Origin: UMGS1908 sp045655005
GTDB taxonomy: Bacteria; Bacillota; Clostridia; Christensenellales; UBA1242
Assembly: GCA_045655005.1 (NCBI GenBank)
Contig: JAZOOJ010000007.1
Coordinates: 248,001-312,000 of the forward strand
Length of the DNA: 64,000 nucleotides
Direction of reading: 5' to 3'
The notes beneath the pieces are model-generated. The model had not been told where the DNA came from. It searched no databases and saw nothing but the letters and a program-made list of their open reading frames with translations. The translations under genes and the position numbers were made by a program. Shown piece after piece: positions 33,667 through 41,404 of this stretch (the first letter of the stretch is position 1; every line of letters starts with the position of its first letter).

Positions 33667-34365
33667 ATGGCTTATGAATTTTTTAATGATGGTTTGTTTT
33701 TGTTTGATGAGTATACCTTTACTCAATTAAATAATAACGAAACAATATCTGGAATTTATAATTTAGATGTGCAAGTAAAAGATAAAATATATCAAGCAAA
33801 ATTTGCAATAATGATAAACATAGACATTAAAAACTTATTAAAAGTACCAGAAGTGTATTTACCTAAAATAAAAATTCCATTTAAATTTGAACACATTTAC
33901 AAAGATAAAAACAATCTTTGTTGTTTGGGTTTGAATTATGAAATTCAATTAGCTTGGGGTAAAAACCATACATTTTTTAATTTTCTAACTTTGATACTTG
34001 ATCCTTTTTTAGTGAATTATCTTGAATATAGTGAAAATAGAAAATATATTGATGGAGATAGGCCTCATGCTAAAAATGGTTTAATAGATTATTATTCTCA
34101 GTTTTTTACATCAATACCTACAAACAAAATTATGGACACGTTAATGTATTGTTATCAAAAAATAAAAAGAAATGAGTTTGCAAAGGGTAATAACTTATGC
34201 CCTTGTGGTAGTGGTGATATTATAAGGCGGTGTAAACATTGGGAAGAAATAACGACTTTTATTAACCAAACTTCGCAAAATAAAGTTTTAAAGTCATCAT
34301 TTGAAAATGATATTAAAAATTATTTAGGAGATGAAAATGGCAAAAAAACAAGAAAAACCATATGA
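33667..34365 (+). CDS. E2-like ubiquitin-conjugating domain with C-terminal SEC-C zinc motif (Cap2-short type)
   Basis: The 232-residue protein fits stand-alone bacterial E2 proteins of short type II CBASS. VPEVYLPKIKIPFKFEHIYK leads to the active-site region HIYKDKNNLCCLG, with His76 and Cys85/Cys86. Residues 178-191 (CPCGSGDIIRRCKH) are a SEC-C zinc motif. In these systems the E2 protein primes the CD-NTase without an E1. No E1 or JAB protease gene is present nearby. The start at 33667 is 1 nt after the CD-NTase stop; an earlier in-frame start would lie inside that gene. Confidence 0.7.
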   Translation: MAYEFFNDGLFLFDEYTFTQLNNNETISGIYNLDVQVKDKIYQAKFAIMINIDIKNLLKVPEVYLPKIKIPFKFEHIYKDKNNLCCLGLNYEIQLAWGKNHTFFNFLTLILDPFLVNYLEYSENRKYIDGDRPHAKNGLIDYYSQFFTSIPTNKIMDTLMYCYQKIKRNEFAKGNNLCPCGSGDIIRRCKHWEEITTFINQTSQNKVLKSSFENDIKNYLGDENGKKTRKTI

Positions 34366-35467
34366 GCGCAAATATGATCAAAAAACAACAAACCAACTTT
34401 ATGGCAAAGCTGCGGGACATTGTACTCTATGTAATAGATCAGTATGCTATGACAAATACTCGCATACCAATATCAAAACAGCAGAAATAGCGCACATAAG
34501 AGCATTTAGTGATTTGGGACCTCGTGCTGATAAAAAAATGCCTAGAGATGAACGCAATAATATAGATAATTTGATATTATTATGTGGAGAATGCCATAGT
34601 ACAATTGATAGCAAATTAGCAGAAGAAATATATTCTGTAGATTGGCTTAAAACAGAGAAAGAAAAGAAAGAAAAATTGGTAATGGAAATTATGGATCGCT
34701 TAACACCACAAGAAGTTCATTGTGTAAAATGTTTTAGCCCAATTCACAATAACAGATTTAACTTTGACGACATTGTTCTTCTAAAACAATGCCATATGGA
34801 TGGAATAAGAGCAAAGGAATCAATTATAGACTTATCAACAAATAATTGCGTAGAAACTCCAAAGCAAATAATTTCATCTTTAAACTTATCTATCAAAGAA
34901 AAACTGGAAACTATAGTCAATAATAACTATGGGAAGGATGTTTGCGTCTTTGCATTAGGTCCTCAATACTTTCTTATTAATCTTGGTTATAAAATTTCTG
35001 ACAAAACAAATTATTTAATTTACACTAGACATAGAGATAAATGGATTTTAAATCAATCAGTTGATAAATTAAATGAATTTACATTAATCCGCCCACAAAT
35101 AACAAAAAGCAATAAGGTTGCATTAATAATTTCATCTACTGCAATTGTTAATCCCGATAGAATATTTTCTACATTGGGAAATGATGTGGATATATGGGAA
35201 CTTCGTGCAAACAAAATTGGAACAGATAATATTAATAACTTAGAAGAGTTAAATAAATTTCAACAAATATGTACACAAACTATTGATGAAATTGGAACTG
35301 CTTATGATAAAGACAAACAAATTAATATTTTCCCAATAATGTGTAATTCGCTTGCTCTTAAATTTGGACAAGCAATATATCATAAAAGCCATAATCAAAT
35401 TATTATTTATGATACTGTAAAAAACAAAAAAGAACAAGTTATAGAAAAACCGATGCTAAAAATATAA
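34337..35467 (+). CDS. HNH-SAVED nuclease effector (Cap5 type)
   Basis: The 376-residue protein has an HNH endonuclease at residues about 27-100: CTLC, AEIAHIRAF, NNIDNLILLCGECHSTID (His53 region, Asn, and the CxxCH zinc/His site). Residues about 170-376 form a SAVED domain: VFALGPQYFLINLGYKI, KSNKVALIISSTAIVNPD, and IFPIMCNSLALKFGQAIYHK. SAVED senses the cyclic nucleotide and releases DNA degradation that kills the infected cell. I use the ATG at 34337, six nt after AGGAG; one codon pair earlier is also possible. It overlaps the E2 gene by 29 nt and ends the operon. Confidence 0.85.
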   Translation: MAKKQEKPYERKYDQKTTNQLYGKAAGHCTLCNRSVCYDKYSHTNIKTAEIAHIRAFSDLGPRADKKMPRDERNNIDNLILLCGECHSTIDSKLAEEIYSVDWLKTEKEKKEKLVMEIMDRLTPQEVHCVKCFSPIHNNRFNFDDIVLLKQCHMDGIRAKESIIDLSTNNCVETPKQIISSLNLSIKEKLETIVNNNYGKDVCVFALGPQYFLINLGYKISDKTNYLIYTRHRDKWILNQSVDKLNEFTLIRPQITKSNKVALIISSTAIVNPDRIFSTLGNDVDIWELRANKIGTDNINNLEELNKFQQICTQTIDEIGTAYDKDKQINIFPIMCNSLALKFGQAIYHKSHNQIIIYDTVKNKKEQVIEKPMLKI

Positions 35468-35492
35468 AAGACGCTTTTAAAGCGTCTTTTTC
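35466..35492. terminator. Bidirectional terminator between CBASS operon and integrase
   Basis: A palindrome, AAAAGACGCTTT and AAAGCGTCTTTT, with T runs on both sides. Confidence 0.8.
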
Positions 35493-36883
35493 TATTCAAA
35501 TATTTTATTTAATATCTCACTTGCATGTATGTCTGAGTTCTTTATAAAGTGGCTATAGAAGTCACTTGTAGTTGATGCTTTTGAGTGTCCTGCACGGGCA
35601 GATACTGTTTTCATATCTACTCCTGCTACCAATTGTAAGGTTATGTTTGTGTGTCTTAGGGAGTGAAGAGTTACTTTTGGCAAGTCAACTTTTGCCAGTG
35701 TCTTTTGTAGCCACACTCTGAATAACCCAGGGGATATATCTGTGCCATCTTCTGTGCAGAATAATCTATCAGTATCTCCGAGCCTATCTCCAAGATATTT
35801 CTTTTGATTTAGCCACCATACTTCATATTCTTTCAAGTAGTCAATTAGTTTATCTGGCATTGATATTGTTCTTTTTGAGTTTTCAGTTTTAGGTTCTTTA
35901 GTTATAAGTCCGAAGCCTATAATATCTTGAACTGATCTTGCTATTGTCATTGTCTTGTTTTCGTAGTCTATATCTTTCCATTCTAGTCCTGCAAGTTCGC
36001 CACGCCTTAATCCCATAAATAGCACTGTAAGTAATGCTATTTTCCATCTTGGATTTGGTTCTGTGTGTAAGTAGTTTGCTAGTATCTTAGCCTCTTTATC
36101 GTTAAGTATCTTAACTTCTTTTTTATAGCCTTGTATTGGTGCTATATAGTCACGAGATGCAAAGTTATGTTCAACCAGTCGTTGTCGCTTTGCATCTGCG
36201 AGTATTGTTGCTAGTGTTCGTTTTAGTTTCATTATTGTTTCTTTTGCATAGGCGTGACTTTGCACCTCTGTTGTAAAGTAATCTTCATACTTTAAGCCTA
36301 GTGCATCACATATCTTTTCTGCATTTTCTATTCGTATGCAATATCCAGCATTTGACGATGCAAGTATTGATTTGGATATTCCAATCTTTTTAAGGGCATC
36401 TACCTGTTTGATACAGTGAGATTTTAAGTATTGGTTCAGGTCTCCAGTAAGCCTTGCTGATTTCTTCTCATATCTTTTCATCATCATATCGTCTAGAAAA
36501 CCTTGTACCATTACTGGTGTTATTTGATTGAGTTTTATATTGCCGAAATATTTGTAGAATTTCTTTAAGCAATCTCGTCCCTTAACATAGTAGTTAAGGG
36601 AACGAGTATTCTTAATTTTTTCTAGCCATCTTTCAGCATAGTCTATAAAAGTTATATCGTTATCTACTGCAAGTAGTCCATTTAGTTGTTTATTGAACTT
36701 TTCTTCAAGTTCTAATGCTATTCTTTGTAGTTCTTTTTTTGCTTGAGTTTCTGTTAATTCTAGTGGTTTCTTCCAGGTAATTGCTTTTGCTTCAAACTTT
36801 CCAGTCCTTTGGTTTTTTGCCTTTACTTGAACCCTATAAGATATTGTTCCATCTAATAATTTCTTTTTTTGTATACATGCCAT
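35492..36883 (-). CDS. Tyrosine-type integrase
   Basis: The 463-residue recombinase has an N-terminal arm-binding region (ISYRVQVKAKNQRTGKFEAK), a core-binding domain, and the catalytic domain with GLRRGELAGLEW (Arg), EPKTENSKRTI (Lys), LHSLRHTN (HxxR), AGHSKAST (His) and FYSHF (Tyr nucleophile). Within the core-binding region, ALKKIGISKSILASSNAGYC followed by IRIENAEKICDALGL looks like an inserted XRE-type helix-turn-helix. AAGGAG precedes the start. It should catalyse insertion at the tRNA-Arg site. Confidence 0.9.
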   Translation of the reverse strand: MACIQKKKLLDGTISYRVQVKAKNQRTGKFEAKAITWKKPLELTETQAKKELQRIALELEEKFNKQLNGLLAVDNDITFIDYAERWLEKIKNTRSLNYYVKGRDCLKKFYKYFGNIKLNQITPVMVQGFLDDMMMKRYEKKSARLTGDLNQYLKSHCIKQVDALKKIGISKSILASSNAGYCIRIENAEKICDALGLKYEDYFTTEVQSHAYAKETIMKLKRTLATILADAKRQRLVEHNFASRDYIAPIQGYKKEVKILNDKEAKILANYLHTEPNPRWKIALLTVLFMGLRRGELAGLEWKDIDYENKTMTIARSVQDIIGFGLITKEPKTENSKRTISMPDKLIDYLKEYEVWWLNQKKYLGDRLGDTDRLFCTEDGTDISPGLFRVWLQKTLAKVDLPKVTLHSLRHTNITLQLVAGVDMKTVSARAGHSKASTTSDFYSHFIKNSDIHASEILNKIFE

Positions 36884-36897
36884 ATTTATTTCTCCTT

Positions 36898-37116
36898 TTA
36901 TCTCATAATAACTTGTTCCATTGGCAAGTCGTAATCTTCACTACGTAAATATGCCATTAATGAATCATAGTCAATTAGTATTTTATTTCCAGTTTTGAAT
37001 GAGCGTATTTTGTAGCTGTTTGCAAGTTTTCTAATAAGAAAATCGCTAAGCCCACTGTTTGGATCTTCTTGTTTTAGCATTTGTAATGTTTCGTTTATTG
37101 TTCTAATTCTTTTCAT
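36898..37116 (-). CDS. Excisionase-like DNA-binding protein
   Basis: The 72-residue protein has a winged-helix layout (LSDFLIRKLANSYKIRSFKT and GNKILIDYDSLMAYLRS) typical of excisionase/MerR-like small proteins. It lies 14 nt before the integrase gene on the same strand, the usual Xis-Int arrangement. It would bend DNA for excision. Confidence 0.7.
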   Translation of the reverse strand: MKRIRTINETLQMLKQEDPNSGLSDFLIRKLANSYKIRSFKTGNKILIDYDSLMAYLRSEDYDLPMEQVIMR

Positions 37117-37228
37117 GATACCTCCGTGTGCTGATGCTCACTAGACTAGAGGTTCTATGCGAAACAAAAAGTACCGCAAAGAACTTAACAAGTCCAGTGA
37201 AACAGCAAAATAAATTAAAATAAAATCC

Positions 37229-37308
37229 TTGTATCTTTGTATCCTTGAAATTTTGTAATCTTGTATTCTTGTATCTTTTTTACTTTGTATCTTTGAATTA
37301 GTGTAATT
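37229..37308 (+). repeat. Strict 8-bp tandem repeat array, consensus TTGTATCY
   Basis: Ten units begin exactly every 8 bp at 37229, 37237, 37245, 37253, 37261, 37269, 37277 (degenerate), 37285, 37293 and 37301. Four are exact TTGTATC, the others vary at one or two places (TTGAAAT, TTGTAAT, TTGTATT, TTGAATT). It lies about 110 bp upstream of the excisionase gene. It could be an array of recombinase or Xis arm sites or an iteron-like control element. The open frame over it (37141-37332, minus) is a by-product of the repeat. Confidence 0.7.
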
Positions 37309-37410
37309 AGTTTGATTTTTATTATTTTTCAAATAAATCTTATAGTAATAAAAAATACTAGCATTTTATATTTGCTAGTAATAATTCCTTTTATTTTGAT
37401 TTTTGATTAT

Positions 37411-37482
37411 GCGAAAGTTTTTATGGGACTGCCGCCCCGCTCACAATATACTTTCGCCTAGAGATTTAGATCCCCCTAGGGG
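37411..37482. repeat. Inverted repeat with GC-rich loop, plus a perfect palindrome
   Basis: GCGAAAGT (37411-37418) and ACTTTCGC (37450-37457) are perfect arms around a GC-rich 31-nt loop (GGGACTGCCGCCCC inside) in otherwise AT-rich DNA. Close by is the palindrome CCCCTAGGGG (37473-37482). Candidate att, oriT or regulatory site; nothing in 37117-37930 encodes a gene. Confidence 0.4.
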
Positions 37483-37675
37483 TGCTTAGAACGGATATAA
37501 GTATAATAATTTTTTATATAACGCATTTACATAATCATATGCAGATTTATTGAAACCTTTATATTTCTTTCTAGGATAATAGTTAATACAGCTAATTAGT
37601 TCTAATATTGGCTATAATTTTAATGATAATTTATGAAATGGACGATAGAAAAGTTATTTTAATGATTTTCTATTG

Positions 37676-37719
37676 CTCCTAAAGACTGGTTGAAAGCGCG
37701 ATTCCCATTGGAGACCCCA
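37676..37719 (+). repeat. tRNA-3'-half-like sequence, candidate island end
   Basis: CTCCTAA (37676-37682) equals the tRNA-Arg anticodon loop (30998-31004). The 28 nt ending in CCCCA at 37719 match the tRNA T-arm/acceptor segment at 17 of 28 positions, at nearly the same distance from the loop. This could be the displaced or decayed tRNA half at the far end of the island, but the match is short and may be chance. Confidence 0.3.
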
Positions 37720-37773
37720 AAAAGTCAATCGCTAATGAATTGTTAATTAATTCCATTTTGGGTTGACTTTTTG
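37718..37773. repeat. Perfect 11-bp inverted repeat
   Basis: CAAAAAGTCAA (37718-37728) and TTGACTTTTTG (37763-37773) flank 34 nt with further imperfect pairing (AATGAATT and AATTCCATT). It may be a terminator-like or att-like structure at the island edge. Confidence 0.5.
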
Positions 37774-37894
37774 CTTGTCAAAATTTAATACTGAGTAGTC
37801 TAATATTTTACATAACTTTAAATTGTTTGGGTTTTCATATAATCGCATACAAACTTTCTAATGCACATAACCTGCTTGCTTTATTCAAAAAGCG

Positions 37895-37924
37895 AAGAGA
37901 AGACTATAATGTTAGTCTTCTCTT
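37895..37924 (-). terminator. Terminator of the mTERF-like pair
   Basis: AAGAGAAGACTA and TAGTCTTCTCTT arms with a 6-nt loop; on the minus strand TCGCTTTTTG follows. Confidence 0.75.
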
Positions 37925-37930
37925 TTGCCA

Positions 37931-38215
37931 TTATATCAAAAAGGGATTCTTTTTTAGTTCAATTTCTATATTATCACCAAGACTTGCCAGCTTTTGTTTA
38001 AGGTCTTCGTAATCACCTAAAACAAAATTTGGATTTCTCATCAATAATTCTCCAATGTCTTCCTTAGGGTATCCTAGCGATACTGTAAGTGTGATATTTT
38101 TGATAATTTTTTCTTCTTCATAACTAAATACCTGAGGATAAATTCCATACAAATCATCAATAATTTCTGGCGAAACACCCAAATATGATAAAAACATAAT
38201 CAAATTACTATTCAT
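37931..38215 (-). CDS. Small mTERF-like helical repeat protein
   Basis: The 94-residue protein begins MNSNLIMFLSYLGVSPEIID and continues with two units of the form LxxxGxxxEDIxxLLxxxPxxLxxxxExLxxKLxxL, for example SLGYPKEDIGELLMRNPNFV. This Pro/Leu periodicity is that of mTERF motifs, which form a superhelix that binds nucleic acid. The ATG at 38215 lies inside the stop region of the larger upstream gene (ATGAATAG overlap), so both are translated together. Function unknown. Confidence 0.5.
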   Translation of the reverse strand: MNSNLIMFLSYLGVSPEIIDDLYGIYPQVFSYEEEKIIKNITLTVSLGYPKEDIGELLMRNPNFVLGDYEDLKQKLASLGDNIEIELKKNPFLI

Positions 38216-40484
38216 TACCACACTCCGACTCGAAAATACCTAAGCCCCCAAATTTTTCACAATAAAGCCGATAAATTTTTGATTTGGCATTATCGTCTAA
38301 TCTATGAATTGATTTTAAAAAGTTCACCGTACAGGCTTGATTCGCCTCTCGCAATAAATATTTTTCAAAATCCCCATTTGAATCATAGATATTCAGAGGA
38401 GCTATACCTTGCTCTTTCGTTTCAGTAAATTTTGCATACACAGACTCTACTCCATAGGTGTGATTTCTTTTAATGAATTGTTCGTCACTTTTGCCCATCA
38501 ATCTTGACATCATCGCCTTTAGTTGATTATCTTCCGGTTTACTCTTTAACAACTTCGGCATTTTCACAATAACGTCAACTGAAAATCCCATATTTTTTAA
38601 TTTATATAAATTCACTATGATGTTTGTAAGTAAGTTTAAATTTAATTCCCCAATCCTTTCCAAAAGTATAGATAATTGTTCATCTGACAAACCACAAATC
38701 CGTTTTAATCTTCTTTTAAAATTTTCAAGGTCGTCGTCAGCATTCTTTTCGCTTTTTGTGTCACATATGTTTTGCTGTCTAACCAAATTTGAATTTGATA
38801 ATTTTGCTTGAATCTCTGGAAAGTCTTGTGCAAATTTTTGATTAATCTCAAATATTTTTGCGCCGTTTAGAATGTATTTTGAAGACAATTGTTCTTGACT
38901 TAACGCCTTACCGCTATCTACCAATTCTTCAAATCTTTTAGTTGATGCATAGACAGCATATGCAGGAACAAGCGAATCAGAAACGCCCATCATTCTTGCG
39001 TAAATCTTATTTTGAGAATACATATAGCACCCATTAATAAACTCATCAATTGAAAGCCCATTCATCGTTGCAAGTTTCAATTTTAATTCTAATACGTTTG
39101 CATTCCCAATTAAAACCCCTGGATGATTTAAAACATCTTCGACTCCCACTCCAAAGGCCTGTAGTATAAATAATTTACTTTCAACTTGTGCCGATTCAAA
39201 ATCCATGAATGCTGGATAGGCTGACATTAAAAAGTTTTTATATGATTTCTTATTCATTTCTGCAATTGACGAATAAAAAGATTCCGCCTCGAAAAGCCTA
39301 TCGTTTGCAACTTCAGTATTTACAAAATCATTCGCAATATTTGGATTATTGCGAATAATAATCGCAAACTCTGCCTTTGAAACACCATATCTATTATGTA
39401 AAACACTGAAACAATTATATAAACGATTATCTTGATTGGCAACAAGCTGAGGATTGGATAAAACGACCCTATTCTCATCTCTGCCGAACATAAAATGTAA
39501 AACATAGATATTGTATGATAGCAATTTAGGATCCATAGTTTTCAATTTTAAATTATTATCAAATAACCACTCAATAAAGGTATTTGACAATTTGTCTTCT
39601 AACAACAATCGCCTGTTCTCTATTTCATTCTCTGGACTTTCGCTGTAAAATTGATGTAAACGTTGGTCGAGGTAGTCAGCAAAACACCTAGCTCCTTCTT
39701 CAATCAATCCATATTTTTCAGGGTACATTTCCAAGAACTTTTTTTCCAAGTCTAATTTTGCATAAAAACCAAATTTGTATTTAGCCATCAATTGCTCATT
39801 TGTCATCCCATTGGTGTTTCTTTCAAACTCTTTATCATTTAAATAAACTAATCCCTTTGGGATAACACCATCTCTTTCAGCACACATTCTTGCGTAAACC
39901 AAATCACTATGAAGGTTGTGGCATTTTTGAAAGATAAAATCATTTACTTCAAACCCTTGCACCATACCAAGCATTAAAACATCAACAAGTCTTCTTGGTT
40001 TGCAGGTTAATACAGATATTCCTCGCCATAAATTTTCACGTTTTAACCCTGCCCTATCTAATATTTCCAAATTTCTTTGCACGGTTTCAGGCTCGGGTTT
40101 ATACCTTGGTATTTTAGAGAAACATATTGCCGACACCATTTCTGTATCAGTTAGACCAACTTGCTTTTGCAAGCTAGACAAATATTCAACATCCACGCCA
40201 AAATCTCTTACTCTCCAAGACCCCAAAACATTGGAAAGTTTTTCATCTGAAATTTTAAATCTAATTTGAAGCCTTGTTAAGCCTGTAACAAAATCTTTAT
40301 CTGAAATTAAATCAAAACGATTTTCAATAAGAAATCTAATCTTCTCAGCAGGCAATTTGTATTTATTTTTTAAAATACTTAGCGTAACAGAGAAACTATC
40401 TGGAGTAGCTCCTAATTTTAAATTTTTGCATACTTCTATATACTGCTCTTTTGTTATTCCATAAGACATTAAAAATCTGTCCAC
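38208..40484 (-). CDS. Large mTERF-like helical repeat protein
   Basis: A 758-residue all-helical protein without membrane segments. Many 30-36-residue units carry the mTERF-like pattern; clear ones are ILQAFGVGVEDVLNHPGVLI with ELKLKLATMNGLSIDEF near residues 440-480, and VLHNRYGVSKAEFAIIIRNN near 365. The segment CHNLHSDLVYARMCAERDGV recurs later as YMYSQNKIYARMMGVSDSLV and YGVESVYAKF, showing internal duplication. mTERF proteins are otherwise known from eukaryotic organelles. DNA or RNA binding is inference. It forms an operon with the small mTERF-like gene downstream. Confidence 0.5.
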   Translation of the reverse strand: MDRFLMSYGITKEQYIEVCKNLKLGATPDSFSVTLSILKNKYKLPAEKIRFLIENRFDLISDKDFVTGLTRLQIRFKISDEKLSNVLGSWRVRDFGVDVEYLSSLQKQVGLTDTEMVSAICFSKIPRYKPEPETVQRNLEILDRAGLKRENLWRGISVLTCKPRRLVDVLMLGMVQGFEVNDFIFQKCHNLHSDLVYARMCAERDGVIPKGLVYLNDKEFERNTNGMTNEQLMAKYKFGFYAKLDLEKKFLEMYPEKYGLIEEGARCFADYLDQRLHQFYSESPENEIENRRLLLEDKLSNTFIEWLFDNNLKLKTMDPKLLSYNIYVLHFMFGRDENRVVLSNPQLVANQDNRLYNCFSVLHNRYGVSKAEFAIIIRNNPNIANDFVNTEVANDRLFEAESFYSSIAEMNKKSYKNFLMSAYPAFMDFESAQVESKLFILQAFGVGVEDVLNHPGVLIGNANVLELKLKLATMNGLSIDEFINGCYMYSQNKIYARMMGVSDSLVPAYAVYASTKRFEELVDSGKALSQEQLSSKYILNGAKIFEINQKFAQDFPEIQAKLSNSNLVRQQNICDTKSEKNADDDLENFKRRLKRICGLSDEQLSILLERIGELNLNLLTNIIVNLYKLKNMGFSVDVIVKMPKLLKSKPEDNQLKAMMSRLMGKSDEQFIKRNHTYGVESVYAKFTETKEQGIAPLNIYDSNGDFEKYLLREANQACTVNFLKSIHRLDDNAKSKIYRLYCEKFGGLGIFESECGNE

Positions 40485-40815
40485 GATTTTAAAATCCCCC
40501 CAATTTATTTAGAGTTATTTTAATATAAAATTATATTTTTGTCAATATGTGCCACAATTTTTCAAGCGAGTTTTATAAGATGTAAAATTGCGCCAACCCA
40601 GTAATAATCAGCCTGCATAAACTTATCACAGCGTCAGCACAGACCGCTATTCTTTCCTTAGGTGTTTTACCATAAAGCATATTTCTTTCTGAAAAACAGC
40701 AAATTTTGACGTCAAATCCACACACAACTCTTGGCAATCATCATTTTTTTGAAAATGGCACGCCATTTCACATTCCGCTTCGAAAGATAAAATTTCATCT
40801 TTTTAAACAAAAAAA
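40485..40815. other. Intergenic region, non-coding or remnant
   Basis: About 330 nt with no convincing gene. The part 40560-40815 looks less AT-rich than its surroundings. On the minus strand it has two overlapping open frames without start codons or ribosome sites, one acidic and Cys-rich (SFEAECEMACHFQKNDDCQE), the other including GKTPKERIAVCADAV. It may be a decayed gene or a structured RNA. Confidence 0.35.
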
Positions 40816-40836
40816 TCGGCTGAAATTTTCAGCCGA
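40816..40836 (-). terminator. Terminator after the cytidine deaminase gene
   Basis: TCGGCTGAAA and TTTCAGCCGA arms; on the minus strand TTTTTTTG follows. Confidence 0.8.
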
Positions 40837-40847
40837 CTCTTTATTTT

Positions 40848-41264
40848 TTAAACATCGTCAATTCGTTTGTACGGGAAAGGCAATAAATCCTTTGCTTTCA
40901 CCTTTAAGTCAATATCCTTATACACATCTTCAACTATGACACTTATATCAAGATTTAAGTTGTTATAAATATATCTGCAAAGACCACAAGGTGATACAAC
41001 TCTTGGCTTATTGTTTTCGTCAAGTTTAACTGCAACGATTGTATCAAACTCTCTTTCGCCGCAGGCAAGTGCTTGACCAATCGCAACTTGCTCAGCACAT
41101 ACAGAATGGGAACTTTTTATATTTATACCTCTGTAAACTTTGCCAGATTTTGCCTTTACCACACAAGCGACCGGAGTACAACCATCTTTTTGTAAATCTA
41201 AATTTTGCATTAAAACATTTGTCGCCATCTCAATTAATTCTAAATCATTTTTGTTAAGTTTCAT
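40848..41264 (-). CDS. Cytidine deaminase-like zinc enzyme
   Basis: The 138-residue protein has the deaminase zinc site: CAEQVAIGQAL (Cys ligand and catalytic Glu, residues about 56-58) and PCGLCRYIY (two Cys, about 92-95). The CAE form is that of tetrameric Cdd and blasticidin-type deaminases, which convert (deoxy)cytidine or analogues to the uridine form. Sequence around the site is divergent from housekeeping Cdd (CAERTA), so a different nucleoside is possible. Confidence 0.8.
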   Translation of the reverse strand: MKLNKNDLELIEMATNVLMQNLDLQKDGCTPVACVVKAKSGKVYRGINIKSSHSVCAEQVAIGQALACGEREFDTIVAVKLDENNKPRVVSPCGLCRYIYNNLNLDISVIVEDVYKDIDLKVKAKDLLPFPYKRIDDV

Positions 41265-41372
41265 AACACACTCCTTATATCTAATTAGTATTATACCACA
41301 AATTAAAATATTTGCATATTAAAAAATTCCGTTTGTCTTAATTAAACAAAAATTTTTTATGATAATAAAAAA

Positions 41373-41395
41373 CAACAAGAAATCAATTCTCGTTG
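41373..41395 (-). terminator. Terminator of the giant sigma-like gene
   Basis: CAACGAGAA and TTCTTGTTG arms on the minus strand with one mismatch, followed by TTTTTT. Confidence 0.7.
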
Positions 41396-41404
41396 CTTTT
41401 TATT

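Noticed and set aside
32430..35467. Long-form type II CBASS with Cap2 (E1-E2) and Cap3 (JAB)
   Set aside because: The middle protein is only 232 residues, without an adenylation domain, and no JAB protease gene is present.
37229..37308. CRISPR array
   Set aside because: Units are 8 bp with no spacers, and no cas genes are in the window.
37141..37332. 63-codon minus-strand frame with QRYKD-like repeats
   Set aside because: The protein repeat is just the 8-bp DNA array read in three-base steps (24 bp = 8 residues); no ribosome site before its start.
40706..40939. 77-codon plus-strand frame
   Set aside because: It runs antisense into the deaminase gene, has no ribosome site and spans the terminator.
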